The notes beneath the pieces were generated by a model. It worked only from the letters and a program-made list of their open reading frames with translations, did not search any database and had not been told where the DNA came from. Shown here piece after piece: positions 10,485-20,577 of a DNA stretch of 64,000 nt (position 1 is its first letter; every line of letters begins with the position of its first letter). This stretch comes from Tridacna crocea (taxonomy: Eukaryota; Mollusca; Bivalvia; Cardiida; Cardiidae): the NCBI GenBank assembly GCA_943736015.1, contig OX031057.1:42680501-42744500 (forward strand). Direction: 5' to 3'. The translations under genes were made by a program, and so were the position numbers.

Positions 10485-10713
10485 TTAACTCATTACCACA
10501 CGAGAAAATTTTGGACAGGTCCAAATTGAAAGCATTTGCAGACGTCAAAATAAAGGTGACTGAAAAATAGAAAATTGTTCTGGAAAGGGTAGAAAACACT
10601 GTGGGAAAAGGAGAAAATGCTGGTTACCAGCATTTTCTCCTTTTCCCACAGTGTTTTCAAAAGGCTTCTTTCTCAGGGGCGTCAAAAGTAGGGATTGAGT
10701 GGTAATGGGTTAA
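10485..10713 (-). mobile_element. family A MITE, CACTG-stem subtype
   Basis: TTAA both ends. Together with 10126-10354 it forms an inverted pair 130 bp apart, so more than 200 bp could fold back. Confidence 0.88.
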
Positions 10714-10780
10714 AGAATTAAAGAGTTAAATCATCAAATGTTTACAGTTTTTTTTTTTTAAACTGAAATCCAAATAAATG

Positions 10781-11010
10781 TAACTCTTTACCACACAATC
10801 CCAACTTTTAACAACCCTAAGAGAGAAGTCTTTTGAAGTTATTGTAGGAAAAGGAGAAAATGCTGGTAACCAGCATTTTCTCCTTTTCCTACGATGTTTT
10901 CTAACCTTCTCAAATCAAACTTCAGTTTTTGATTCACATTAAATTTGTCATCTGCAAATGCTTTCAATCTGGACCAGTCTAAAATTCTCTTGTTTGGTAA
11001 AGTCAGTTAA
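10781..11010 (+). mobile_element. family A MITE with paired stem change
   Basis: The stem reads ATTGTAGGAAAAGG...CCTTTTCCTACGAT, i.e. the usual TGGG/CCCA became TAGG/CCTA on both arms. Confidence 0.85.
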
Positions 11011-11082
11011 GTCAATGACCTGACATTTTCTTTTTAAACTTATGTACACTATCCATATTGTAGCTTTTGCATTTGACAAACT

Positions 11083-11222
11083 AACCCTTAAAATACGACA
11101 ACAATTTTAGATTGCATGGTGCAAATCACAAGCATTTGCAGACAGCCATTAAGTTGCGATGAAATAGTAGCTGTCTTTAAAAGGTAGAAAAACATTGTGA
11201 AAATGCTACTACATGTTCTTAA
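11083..11222 (-). mobile_element. family A MITE fragment
   Basis: Right arm (AGCATTTGCAGACAGC) and the beginning of the stem only; ends at the TTAA of the next element. Confidence 0.55.
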
Positions 11223-11449
11223 CTCTTTACCAAACGACAAAATTATACACTGGTCCAAATTGAAAGCATTAATGCAGACAACAAAATAAATGTGACTGAA
11301 AAATTGAAATTTGGTCTAGGAAGGGTAGAAAACATTGTGGGAAAGGAGAAAATGCTGGTTAACAGCATTTTCTCCTTTTCCCCACAATGTTTTCAAAAGG
11401 TTTCTTTCTCAGGATTGTTACAAGTAGTGATTGTGTGATAAAGAGTTAA
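11219..11449 (-). mobile_element. family A MITE, full length
   Basis: TTAA both ends. The stem has one arm GGGAAAGGAG and the other CTCCTTTTCCCC, a 1-nt slip. Confidence 0.85.
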
Positions 11450-11627
11450 TGTAAAATTCTGTGATCTGGTAAAGGATTCAACTGCAAAAAGAAAACTATA
11501 ATCTTACAGAAAAGCTAAAAAAAAGAGTGATACTGTCTGCTTCCTTCTATTGATTAAGGCAACATAAAATAGGGTTTCCTGCATTTTTGTGGCGTTTTGT
11601 CGTCCTTTTTTTTTTGAAAGCTTTACA

Positions 11628-11932
11628 AACCCTTTCCCACATAATCTCCAGTGTAAATGACCTTCAGGTGTTACAATATGCTTATGCATTAAACAGCGTG
11701 GAAAAAGGAGAAAATGCCAGTAACCAGCCTTTTCTTCTTTTTCCAAAATGTTGTCTACCCTTTCAAAAGCGAATTTTGCAGTTTATTTACCAAACAAAAA
11801 AATTTTAAACTGGACCCTATTCAAAGCATTTGTAGACAACAAAGTAAAAGCATTTTCTCCTTTTACCACCACATTTTCAAAAGGCTCCTTTCTCAGGATC
11901 ATGAAAAGTCTGGATTGTGTGGTAAGGGTTAA
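11628..11932. mobile_element. two partial family A MITEs in series
   Basis: 11628-11780 has a left arm and a stem with imperfect pairing. 11783-11932 has a right arm, one stem arm only (the other is deleted), and a left-type end GTGTGGTAAGGGTTAA. Confidence 0.6.
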
Positions 11933-11941
11933 GCACATTTA

Positions 11942-12337
11942 AATTTTTATCACATGACAAAATTTTGGACTATCCCAAAATGAAAGCATTAGTAGATAGT
12001 AAAATAAATGTTTTGAAAATGAAACTGATTTTTATTGGTAACACCAGCACTTTTTCCTTTTCCCACAATATTTTAAAAAGGCTTCTATACCTGGGCTATT
12101 AAAAGTCTACTTTGTGTGGTAAAATGTGAACTCTTTACCAAACAATCCCTGGTTTTTACGACCCTCAGATGAAGAAGCCTTCAAAAAACAATGTGGGAAA
12201 AGGAGAAAATACTGGTCACAAGAGTTCTCTACTCTCCTAAGGTCAAGTTTCAATTTTTGAGTGGCGTTTATTTTGTTGTCTGCAAATGCTTTCAGTTTGG
12301 ACAAGTCTAAATTTTTTTTCATTTCGTAAAGTGTTAA
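11942..12337. mobile_element. two family A MITEs lacking one stem arm each
   Basis: 11942-12127 (minus) and 12128-12337 (plus) keep both end types but have lost half of the palindrome, as expected from replication slippage across a hairpin. Confidence 0.6.
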
Positions 12338-12560
12338 TTCTTTACCATACTACAGACCTCTCTGAACTGAAAGCATTTACTGATGAAAGTTTCAATGTGG
12401 CTCATATGAAATGATTTTAGTTTCCTTTGATAGGGAAGAAAACATTGCGGGAAAAGGAGAAAATGCTTAGTAACCTGCATTTTCTCCGTTTCCCACAATG
12501 TTTTCGAAAGCCTTCTTTTTCAGGGGTGCTAAAAGGCATCATTGTGTGGTATAGGGTTAA
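12334..12560 (-). mobile_element. family A MITE, full length
   Basis: Shares TTAA 12334-12337 with the element before and TTAA 12557-12560 with the B element after, making a chain of three elements. Confidence 0.8.
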
Positions 12561-12870
12561 CCCATTACCCAATAAGGCATTTCTAAGGTACATGTATCTA
12601 AAATTGACCCTAAATAACAGCAATGATGAAGCCGTTTTTTATCTGTATATGACACCTTTTGATAGCATAGAAAACATTGTGACAAAAGGTGAAATTGCTC
12701 GTCACAAGCAGTTTCACCTTTTGCCACAAAGTTTTCAAAAGGCTTCACCTTTTGTCACAATGTTTTCTATGCAATCAAAAGGTGTCATATACATATAAGA
12801 AATGGCTTCATCCTTGCTGTTATTTAGGGTCATTTAGAGATACCATTGAAATGCCTTGTTGGGTAAAGGA
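12557..12870. mobile_element. family B MITE, symmetric left-left form
   Basis: Both outer arms are the long B arm (GACCCTAAATAACAGC and its complement), giving a palindrome of about 310 bp. The stem in the middle is partly repeated (TTTGCCACAAAGTTTTC...TTTTGTCACAATGTTTTC). Confidence 0.8.
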
Positions 12871-12889
12871 ATAAATGGAAGTTTAGCTA

Positions 12890-14115
12890 AAAACAAGAGC
12901 CGTCAGAGTCGGGTTATGCTCCCCGAACAAGTGCTTGTCATAAAATATAAGACATTGATATAAATTTTCTTCTTTTATCCTAGAAGAACCTGTTCATGCC
13001 CCCAAAAATTTGAAGTGAAAAGGCAATTACTATCTTAGAGATAGCCAACACAAACTTGTAGAGGACAATGAGCCCAATAAGCCCCCTTTAAGCCCCCTTT
13101 TCCCATAAGACAATATTGGATCATTGCAATAAATACAATGGGTGTGTGGTTTGTGGCATTTTTTAATAATAATTCAAAATTCGGAATTTCATAAAATTTA
13201 GAGCAGTCATGTATTAAATAATACATAAAACAATCTTTTACATGAAGCCCCCCTGAGCCCCCTTTTTCCGAGACGCAGCCTGAAATTAAGAAAAAGGAAG
13301 AGAGGTACCTGGGCAACGTTCCAACAAGTTCAGATTTGAAATTTCACAAAGTTTTGAGCACTGATAAAGGAGAACCTAGTGAAAAACAATATTTTCCATG
13401 AAGTCCCCTTTTTCCGTGACGCAGCCTTAATTTGAGAAACCAGGAAAGACGTATTTGCGTATTAATAATTCATAGATTACAAAAACAAAGGGCACATGTT
13501 GAAACTTGTAAAACAAGACATAACCATGAAATGTTGATAAAAACTGAACAAGTATTAGTAAAAATTGCAATTTTGCATTAGGGCCCCTTTTTCATTTTAC
13601 AAGAAACTCCCTTTTTCCATGACAGAGAGTCAAATTGAAAAACACACAGATAAAGAAACAAGAGCACATAGTGAAACTTTGAAAAAACAATATAACCATG
13701 AAGTTTAATGAAATTTTGACCAAAACTGAATTTTGCAAGAAGCCCCCTTTTTCCATGACAGAACGTCAACTTAAAAAATGCCCAGATTAGAAATAGCAAG
13801 GGCACATGCTAAAACTTTCCATAAACAATATAACCATGAAGTTTCATGATATTCTGACAAAAACTGAATGAGATATTGGTAAAAATTGCAATTTTGCATT
13901 AAGCCCCTTTTTTCCATGACACGGGGTCAAATTGAAAATCCGGGAAAACTATATCGGCGCATTACCCTAAGGAGTTCATATATGAAGTTTCATCCAATTT
14001 GGTCCAAGGGTTGTGGAGAAATGGCTTCAGACGGACGGACGGACGGACAGCCGGACGGACGGACGGACAGACGAAGCGGCAACTACATGCTCGCCCTTCA
14101 GGGAGCATAATAATA
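12890..14115 (+). mobile_element. tandem-core element, pearl/Helentron-like
   Basis: Starts near ACAAGAGCCGTCAGAGTC and ends in the hairpin ATGCTCGCCCTTCAGGGAGCAT followed by AATAATAA. The core holds about six degenerate units of 140-200 bp marked by AGCCCCCTTTTTCCATGACA (13091, 13256, 13402, 13604, 13741, 13903). No protein is encoded. A 3' hairpin plus tandem core is the layout of bivalve pearl elements, which are non-autonomous Helentrons; that assignment is inference. Confidence 0.6.
14029..14083 (+). repeat. (ACGG)n simple repeat
   Basis: GACGGACGGACGGAC tract interrupted by CAGCC, just inside the 3' hairpin of the element above. A similar tract occurs at 31589-31625 in another element. 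Confidence 0.85.
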
Positions 14116-14337
14116 AAAACAGAGAACAAAATTAGCCAATCTGATCTTGTAGTCAGATGTTTCCTGCGTGACAAGTTTTCACATGATTCTTGAGATCTAA
14201 TAACCCTGTTAATTTTTTTTTTCTGAGAAAAATCTGCCACAAATACCTTCCAGTATCTCTGTTCCACTTATGGCAGTTTCAAATATTGGCAAAATAAGCT
14301 CATTAGGAATCAGGCTATTTCAATCCAATACCATCAC

Positions 14338-14556
14338 GTCTCACTCTATACCAGACAACAAAATTTTAGACACATCCATATTGAAAGCATTTACAGGTAA
14401 CCAATTAAATGTGGCTCAAGCGTTGGAAAGAGTGAAAGAGCAGAAAATATTGTAGGAAAAGGAGATAATACTGGTAACCACCATTTTCTCCTTTTCCCAA
14501 AAGGTTTATTAGTCTATCGTCATGATCATTAGAACTTGGGATTGTATGGTTAAGTG
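14338..14556 (-). mobile_element. family A MITE, diverged
   Basis: Right arm, stem (ATTGTAGGAAAAGGAG) and left arm present; terminal TTAA sites are degraded. Confidence 0.65.
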
Positions 14557-14649
14557 CAAAACTCTTGAAGACCCAGTTTAACAAACTCAGAATTTTCTCT
14601 CAGGAAAAAAAAAGAAAGCCATTTAAAAATTCCTTTCAGCTAGAATGCT

Positions 14650-14878
14650 TTAACTCTTTACCAAACAACAAAATTATAGACTGGTCCAATTTCAAAGCAT
14701 CTGCAGACGACAAAATGAAAGCGACTGAAAATTTGTGGGTTTTTTTGTGAAGAGTAGAAAACATTGTGGGACAAGGAGAAAATGCTGGTTTCCAGCATTT
14801 TCTCCTTGTCCCACATTGTTTTCTAAAGGCTTCTTTCTCAGGGTCGTTAAAAGTAGGGATTGTGTGGTAATGGGTTAA
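14650..14878 (-). mobile_element. family A MITE with paired stem change
   Basis: The stem reads TGGGACAAGGAG...CTCCTTGTCCCA where most copies have GGGAAAAGG/CCTTTTCCC, so the substitution is matched on the opposite arm. TTAA both sides. Confidence 0.88.
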
Positions 14879-15092
14879 CTCTTTACCTGACCACAATATT
14901 TTGGCCTGGACCAAACTGTGGCATTTGCAGACCACAAATGACATGCTGCTTGCAGAATTATTTCAGTCTGATAGTGTTGAAAACCTTGTGGAAAACCTTA
15001 TTACCATCATTTTCTCTTCTCTAACATTATTTTTTTCAAAAGACCCTTTTCTCAGAATCGTTGAATCTTGGGATTGGGTGAATAAAGGCCAA
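14875..15092 (-). mobile_element. family A MITE, diverged, abutting
   Basis: Shares TTAA 14875-14878 with the previous copy. The stem is heavily decayed (GAAAACCTTGTGGAAAACC), so this is an older insertion. Confidence 0.65.
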
Positions 15093-15169
15093 ATATCATG
15101 ACATTCCCCTCCCTCTAGTATTTCTTTTTAGCTCTTGGAGTACCAACTGATGCATCACCTTCTGTCTAA

Positions 15170-15540
15170 ACAAAATAAGAACATAAAAATTTCAATTTCA
15201 CTGTTGAATTTGACAGTCTGTGAGAAAAGGATAAAATGTCGGAAACAAAGATAAATTTCATCATCTCAGAGCCACATTTACTTTGCGATAAGGAAATGTT
15301 TTAGTATCATCGGACTCAATGGATTTGTATTCCTAAAAGAGCATTGCTAGAATTGCAAGAACCAGAAATTGCTAACAGACTGATGGACAGATGGATGTAT
15401 AGTCAGACAGAAGCAAAGACAACTGGGGCCATAGCATAATACAACCCTACGGGCATATAATAATGATTTTCCATATTTTATTTCATTGTCTCAAAAAGGT
15501 TTCTGGGGCATTCTGCATGCAAGATGTACATCCATGGAAC
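15170..15540. other. mostly unassigned, with an ATTGCTAAC-type repeat piece
   Basis: 15360-15450 (GAAATTGCTAACAGACTGAT ... CATAATACAACCC) matches the inner part of the foldback element at 35200-35300 and a piece at 46260-46340. The rest is unrecognised. Confidence 0.4.
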
Positions 15541-15543
15541 AGT

Positions 15544-15744
15544 TTAATCCTTTACCATACGATCTTGACTTTTGAAAACCCTGTCAAAAAGCCTCGTAAC
15601 CAGCATTTTCTCCTTTTCCCACAAATGTTTCCTATCCTACCAGAAACAAATTTCAATTTTTGAATTACATGTACATATATTTTGTCGTCTATAAGTGCTT
15701 TCAATTTGGACCGTACTAAAATTTGTCGTTTGGTAAAGAGTTAA
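15544..15744 (+). mobile_element. family A MITE lacking one stem arm
   Basis: TTAA both ends. The left arm goes directly into CCAGCATTTTCTCC, so the first stem arm is deleted. Confidence 0.75.
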
Positions 15745-16069
15745 GTAAAGGGCTGACATTGTACAGTTCAATGAAAACCTGAACATGAAGACATGAAAGG
15801 CATCCAAAAGGAGAAGCCATTTTCTTCACACAAAATAGGAAAGTAAAAAAAAGATATATCCTAAAACAGCAAGCTCTTTTTAATTCTTTTATGTTAGTGT
15901 TGAGTAAATCCAATAAACACTTTTCATGTCGATACAAGATCCAAATAACTGCAGTTCTGATTCTATCTATACAAAGCAAATGTGTTAAAATGCAGATATC
16001 ACACTTGTGCAGTCTGATCTTAATCCTAAACTGGTCATATGTATGTAACAGCAGTTTTTGAAAGGTGTT
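15745..16069. other. unassigned sequence
   Basis: Open on the minus strand for about 87 codons but without motifs or splice sites. An E-type half site (CTTGTGCAGTCTGATC) sits near 16005. Confidence 0.35.
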
Positions 16070-16280
16070 TTAATTCTTTACAAAATGACAAAATTCTAAA
16101 CTTGTCCAAATTGAAAACATTTGCAGATGACAAAATAAACTTTACTCAAAAATTGAAACTTGACTTGAGAAGGGTAGAAAACACTATGGGAAAAGGAGAA
16201 AATGCTTGTTAACTGCAATGTTTTCAGAAGGCTTCTTCCACTGGGCCGTAAAAACCAAGGATTGTTTGGTAAAGGGTTAA
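16070..16280 (-). mobile_element. family A MITE, one stem arm deleted
   Basis: TTAA both ends. The stem stops after GAAAATGCTTGTTAACTGC and resumes at CAATGTTTTC. Confidence 0.75.
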
Positions 16281-16477
16281 AGGTCAGGAAAAGTTACTTT
16301 TCATTATTTCTCTCTATATGAAACTGCAACAGAGTTTCAACATTTATATTCTAGTAGTGCCTCTTACGCAGTCTTTCTTTAGTTAGGAATATTTCTTGTT
16401 TATATCAAATATTCATGTTGTTATTTATCTTTCATCTTGTGTTAAACTCTTGTTTGATTCTACCAGTGTAGAAAATT

Positions 16478-16706
16478 TTAATCCTTTTCCAAACAACAAA
16501 GCTCTGGGCTTGACAAAATTGAAACAATTTGCAGACAACAAATCAAATGTAATGTAAATGATGATTTTTGTCTATGAAAGGGTAGAAAACACTGTTGGAA
16601 AAGGAGAAAATGCTGGTTACCAGCATTTTCTCCTTTTCCTACAGTGTTTTCAAAAGCCTGCTTTCCCTGCATTGTAAACACCAGGGATTGTTTTGCAAAG
16701 GGTTAA
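16478..16706 (-). mobile_element. family A MITE, full length, CCTTTTCCAAAC subtype
   Basis: TTAA both ends; terminal variant TCCTTTTCCAAACAAC with opposite end GTTTTGCAAAGGG. The stem is CACTGTTGG...CCTACAGTG. Confidence 0.8.
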
Positions 16707-16711
16707 ATTCA

Positions 16712-17135
16712 ATAACCCTTAAGGGGTAAACATCGTGAAAAAGGGAAAAAATGTTGTTATACTTTTCTCATTACCCAACAGTTTTCTACCCTTTCAAAAA
16801 CAAGTTCAAGCACTTCATGTTTAATTTATTGTACGCAAATGCCTCAAATTTGGCCAAGTCTAAACTTACGTCCTTTGATATAGAATTTATAATTCATCAC
16901 AGTATAAATAGATATGTTAATATATTACATAATCGAATTGACCTAACAGTCATTAATGTGCCAATCAAATTCATGAATATTCATTCCAAAGTTATTTGGT
17001 AAACACTTAATACTCGGCGAAAAAATTAAAAACCTGTCTATGTTGAAAAGAAATTGCAGATTAAGGTAATATTGTCAAAAGCCTTCTACTTTAGTGTGGG
17101 TAAAACACAGGATTGTATCATAAAGGGATAATTAG
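16712..17135. mobile_element. degraded family A pieces
   Basis: 16712-16885 keeps a stem remnant and right arm (CGCAAATGCCTC). 17005-17135 keeps a right end and a left-type end (GGATTGTATCATAAAGGGATAA). The AT-rich sequence between is unassigned. Confidence 0.4.
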
Positions 17136-17185
17136 ATATGGTTATGTCAAATATATTTTTTTACATCCTTTTCCAACAATGTTTT

Positions 17186-17382
17186 AGAACTCTTTATCAA
17201 AAAATAAAATTCTAGACTTATCAAATATAAAAGCATTACCAGGAGACATATAAAACATAGCTGAAAAACTGCTAATGGTCTGTGAAAGTGTAGAAACCTT
17301 GTGGGAAAAGGAGAAATGCTGGTTACCAGAATTTTCTCCTTTTTCCTGCAAAGTTTTCAAAAGTCTATATCCTCAGGGTCAA
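17186..17382 (-). mobile_element. family A MITE, diverged
   Basis: Right arm, stem (CTTGTGGGAAAAGGAG) and partial left arm; ends where the next copy begins. Confidence 0.6.
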
Positions 17383-17609
17383 TTTACCCTTTACCAAACA
17401 ATCCCTGGTTTTTACGGCCCTGGAAAAGAAGCCTTTTGAAAACACTGTGGGACAAGGAGAAAACGCTGGTAACCAGCATTTTCTCCTTTTCCCACAATGT
17501 TTTCTACCAAACTGGAAACAAATTTTAATTTTTGACTTGTATTCATTTCATCATCTACAACTGCTTTGACTTTGGACCAGCTAAAAAATTTTATTTGGAA
17601 AAGGGTTAA
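17383..17609 (+). mobile_element. family A MITE, full length, beside exon 3
   Basis: CCCTTTACCAAACAATCCCTGG left end, right end TTTGGAAAAGGGTTAA. It lies about 100 bp downstream of the splice donor of the TGFBR3-like exon 3, so it is intronic in that gene. Confidence 0.8.
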
Positions 17610-17705
17610 AAACCAGGGACTGTGAATAAAAGAGCTAAAGCTTTCTTCCAAAGATTTCATCAACCTGGGGACTGTTGGATAAAGAACTAATGTGTCAAAA
17701 CTTAC

Positions 17706-17806
17706 CTCAAATCTATGTCTCCCAGGGTCCAGGGTTCCTTTCAAATGAATTCGCCATGTGACATCGCTGTTTGACGACAGATAGATGAAAAAGGGTGGAA
17801 AGGTGG
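17706..17806 (-). CDS. TGFBR3: TGFBR3-like gene, coding exon 3 (orphan domain)
   Basis: Internal exon of a betaglycan/endoglin-type TGF-beta co-receptor. On the minus strand it follows an acceptor TTTAATTTCAG and ends at a donor GAG|GTAAG. It takes two bases to complete a codon with exon 2 and then encodes 33 residues, ending in phase 0. The translation holds FFIYLSSNSDVTWRIHLKG, which lines up by recall with the beta-strand pair of vertebrate betaglycan (VVFLLNS...LVWHLKTE) and endoglin. The following GRHRFE would correspond to SRLFLV. No following exon is convincingly found to the left in this window. Family assignment rests on exons 2 and 3 together; betaglycan and endoglin cannot be separated from this part alone. 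Confidence 0.8.
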
Positions 17807-17857
17807 CTGAAATTAAACAAAGAATACAAGCCATGCTCTATGAAAAGGGGGTTTGAT

Positions 17858-17965
17858 ATATTCACAAAAAGTATCTACCAAGGTCAGCCTGCACAGGCAC
17901 CGCAGGCTGACTTAGCTTGAATACTTTTTGCAATAGGTCAATTTTTTGCATGTCAATGCTCCAGT
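17858..17965. repeat. D2 short hairpin repeat
   Basis: AAAAGTATCTACCAAGGTCAGCCTG and CGCAGGCTGACTTAGC...ATACTTTTT pair. It lies in the intron about 50 bp upstream of the exon 3 acceptor. Confidence 0.6.
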
Positions 17966-18056
17966 CAAAGCTATGATTTAGCTTGTTGTTAGACTGTAAA
18001 CTCAAATAAGTGCAATTTCAAGGTTGCTTTTATCTAAATTGTTCTATTGACACTTT

Positions 18057-18305
18057 GCCCGCCCGAGTGGCTCAGTGGACAGCATGTCGGACTTATGACA
18101 TGGTGGTTGTGAGTTTGATATCCAATTGAGGCCAACTTTCTTTCCCGCGTATTTTCGCCTCTCACCTTTGCTGAAGCATGTGAGAAAAGTAGTCAGTGGC
18201 CTTGGATAAAAGTACTGGTATAAGAAAGTTAGGAAACACGACTGTGCCTCACCGACCGCCATAATATAACCTTAGCTGTTAAAGTAGCGTTAAACCCCAA
18301 TATAA
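18057..18305 (+). mobile_element. tRNA-derived SINE, uninterrupted copy
   Basis: A box GTGGCTCAGTGG (18067) and B box GAGTTTGATATCC (about 18111). The body (CGCCTCTCACC, CTGGTATAAGAAAGTTAGG) and the 3' end TTAGCTGTTAAAGTAGCG + TTAAACCCCAATA match, in reverse, the copy at 43758-44190. Here the TTAA at 18279-18282 is intact, giving the unoccupied form of the site filled by a B MITE in that other copy. Confidence 0.8.
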
Positions 18306-18313
18306 CCAATCTA

Positions 18314-18594
18314 TTAACTCTACTAGACAACAAAATTTTAGCCTTCTCCTGATTGAGAGCATTAATTTCGCAGACGACAATTACAGTGTGGCTCAAAGGT
18401 GTATTTTTCCTTTGATAGGATAAAAAAAAATTGTGGAAAAATGAGAAACTGGTAACCAGCATTTTCTCCTTTTCCTACAAAATTTTCTATCCTACCAAAG
18501 TCAGAAATCATCCTATTACCAAGATTTAACTTGTTGTCTACAGATGCTTTGAATTTGGTCCAGTCCAAAAATTTGTTGCTTGGTACAGAGTTAA
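18314..18594. mobile_element. family A MITE, symmetric right-right form
   Basis: Both arms are the long right arm, running from CTCTACTAGACAACAAAATT to AATTTGTTGCTTGGTACAGAG, with TTAA at both ends. About 281 bp, almost entirely self-complementary; it is the mirror of the left-left form at 305-486. Confidence 0.75.
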
Positions 18595-18739
18595 CTTTCA
18601 AATAAAAAGATCCCTCAAAGAAAGGGGAAAAGAATTGATCCTACAAGAGATATGGGTATGCCATTTCCCATGTTGAAACTGAAAGTAGAATTTCACATCT
18701 CTGACAGGTATCCAATTGATTTTTTGTAAATTTAGGTGA

Positions 18740-18969
18740 TTAACTCATTACCAAACAACAGAATTTTAGGTTTGTTCAAATCGAAAGCATTTGCAGACGA
18801 CACAATAAAAGTGACTGAAAATTTGAAATTTGTTTTATGAAGGGTAGAAAACATTGTCGAAAAGGGAGAAAATGCTGGCTATCAGCATTTTCTCCCTTTT
18901 CCTACAATGTTTTCCAAAGGCTTCTTTCTCAGGGTCGTCAAAAGTAGGGATTGTGTGGTAATGGGTTAA
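18740..18969 (-). mobile_element. family A MITE with paired stem insertion
   Basis: TTAA both ends. The stem has one extra G on one arm and one extra C on the other (AAAAGGGAGAAAATG / CATTTTCTCCCTTTT), another matched change. Confidence 0.85.
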
Positions 18970-19074
18970 TCTATCGTAACTTCCTTTCCACCAGTTTTCA
19001 CCTGACCATGATTAGCTTCTTACAACAGATCTTGGTACCATAAATACTGCAAATGCGTTCATTTCAACATAAAC

Positions 19075-19262
19075 AACCAACTTTTAATGACCCTGAAAAC
19101 AGGCCTTTTGGAAACAAGGTCAGAAAATGGATGAATCCTGGTAACCAGCATTTTATAAAATGTCTTCTACTCTTCCAAACACAAATTCAACTAATGAGTC
19201 ACAGCTATTCTGCTGTTTACAAATGCTTCAATTCTGACTGTCCCAAAATTTGGTGTGTGTTG
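19075..19262 (+). mobile_element. family A MITE, strongly degraded
   Basis: Left arm (ACTTTTAATGACCCTGAAAAC), remains of the stem and the right arm (TTTACAAATGCTTC). It lies within 40 bp of the exon 2 donor. Confidence 0.5.
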
Positions 19263-19300
19263 CCAAATGAAAATAAGATATGTCAAAAAAATCTACTTAC

Positions 19301-19507
19301 GATTATGTTCATGATTGACTAAAGTTAGATCTACGGTCTGCCTCCGTATGCTACTGTGATAGAGAATGATGTGAACTTCCGCACCAAAACTCGTTACAAC
19401 CTCACTGGAACAGCCAGATACTGACACAGGATGTTCTAAATATGCCTTTACCAGGGACGTTTCCAATGGATGCTGAATCTGACAAGGTGAACTTGCTGCA
19501 TGGTGAC
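19301..19507 (-). CDS. TGFBR3: TGFBR3-like gene, coding exon 2 (orphan domain)
   Basis: Encodes 69 codons of the N-terminal orphan domain of a betaglycan/endoglin-type co-receptor. These are membrane proteins that present TGF-beta family ligands; in vertebrate betaglycan this domain binds ligand. Read on the minus strand, the acceptor is TTTTTTCATTGGCAG and the donor AATC|GTAAGTAG. Both borders are phase 1, matching exon 1 and exon 3. Residues in order: SSPCQIQHPLE, then VSVSGCSSE, EVHIILYHSS and QTVDLTLVN. The spacing C...SGC...EVHI-hydrophobic...LTL is the pattern I recall from the start of betaglycan and endoglin; the two cysteines probably pair. No stop codon or frameshift. It could be an endoglin-like rather than betaglycan-like paralogue. 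Confidence 0.82.
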
Positions 19508-19554
19508 CTGCCAATGAAAAAAGAAATTATCAATAGCATCGAAATTTCAACTAT

Positions 19555-19735
19555 GACGAGTCCTTTACCATACAATCTGCCTTTTTAACAACTCTGATGC
19601 AAAGGGCTCTCAAAATTTAAAAGTCGACAGTTGATCCTAAATTTGTATCAATCAGATTTTCGCCAAAAACCCATAAGGAAGGGCCTGGTAACCCACTTAG
19701 ACTATATAAGTTTACAGACGTGGAATTTCATCCAT
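19555..19735. other. family A end stub and unassigned intron
   Basis: TCCTTTACCATACAATCTGCC with CAACTCTGATG (19560-19600) is a left-arm stub; the remainder is unrecognised. Confidence 0.4.
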
Positions 19736-19959
19736 TTAACTGGTTACCACACCATCCCGACTTTTAATGACCCTTAGAAAGAAGCCTTTAGAAAACATTG
19801 TGGGAAAAGGAGAAAATGCTGGTAACCAGCATTTTCTCCTTTCCCACGTTTTCTACCCTTCCCAAACTAAATTTCAATTTTTCAGTCACATTCATTGTCA
19901 TCTGTGAAATGCTTTTAATTTGGACCAGTCCGTAATTTTGTTGTTTGGTAATGAGTTAA
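19736..19959 (+). mobile_element. family A MITE, full length
   Basis: TTAA both ends. The second stem arm is missing 6 bp near CTTTCCCACGTTTTC. Confidence 0.83.
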
Positions 19960-20169
19960 CAAGTGTATATATGATTCTTAATACAGTACCAATTAGTGCT
20001 TGGTCAAAACTCTTCCATAACTATGAGGGATTGCAATAGCAATGTTTCAACCTTGTTTGTGTTGGCAAACAGACAGTAGCATTGACACAAATTACGTGGA
20101 GTATCAAACTAGCAAGAAATCTTCAGGAATGCACAGATAGGTGCACTTGACACAATGTTAAAAGTTGTG

Positions 20170-20396
20170 TTAACCCTTTCGTACATAATTTGGAGTCTTA
20201 ACAACCCTGAAAAAGAAGCCTCTATAAAATATTGTGGGAAAAGGAGAAAATGCTGGTTACCAGCATTTTCTCCTTTTTCCACAATGTTTTTTTTCCAATC
20301 AAAGAAAATTTTAGTCTTTTGAGCCACATTTAAATTGTCGTCTGCAATGCTTTCAATTTGGACATGTCTTAAACTTTGTCGTTTGGTAGGGAGTCA
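20170..20396 (+). mobile_element. family A MITE with flipped hairpin centre
   Basis: Left arm first, yet the centre is GGTTACC, the base normally seen in the opposite orientation. Right end GTTTGGTAGGGAGTC has lost TTAA and runs into a tandem duplication. Confidence 0.75.
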
Positions 20397-20510
20397 AAAA
20401 GAGGGCAAACAACACCCAAAACTGTTTCCCTGGGTGGACATGTCTAAAACTTTGTCGTTTGGTAGGGAGTCAAAAAGAGGGCAAACAACACCCAAAACTG
20501 TTTCCCTGGC
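20359..20510 (+). repeat. 76-bp tandem duplication
   Basis: Two nearly identical copies starting TGGACATGTCTAAAACTTTG at 20359 and 20435. The unit contains the last 38 bp of the MITE end plus flank GAGGGCAAACAACACCC. Confidence 0.9.
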
Positions 20511-20577
20511 TTGTTTCACCAATAAAGTTTTAGACACTTAAAAATTGAAAATGTTCACATGATGGAGTTTATCATAT

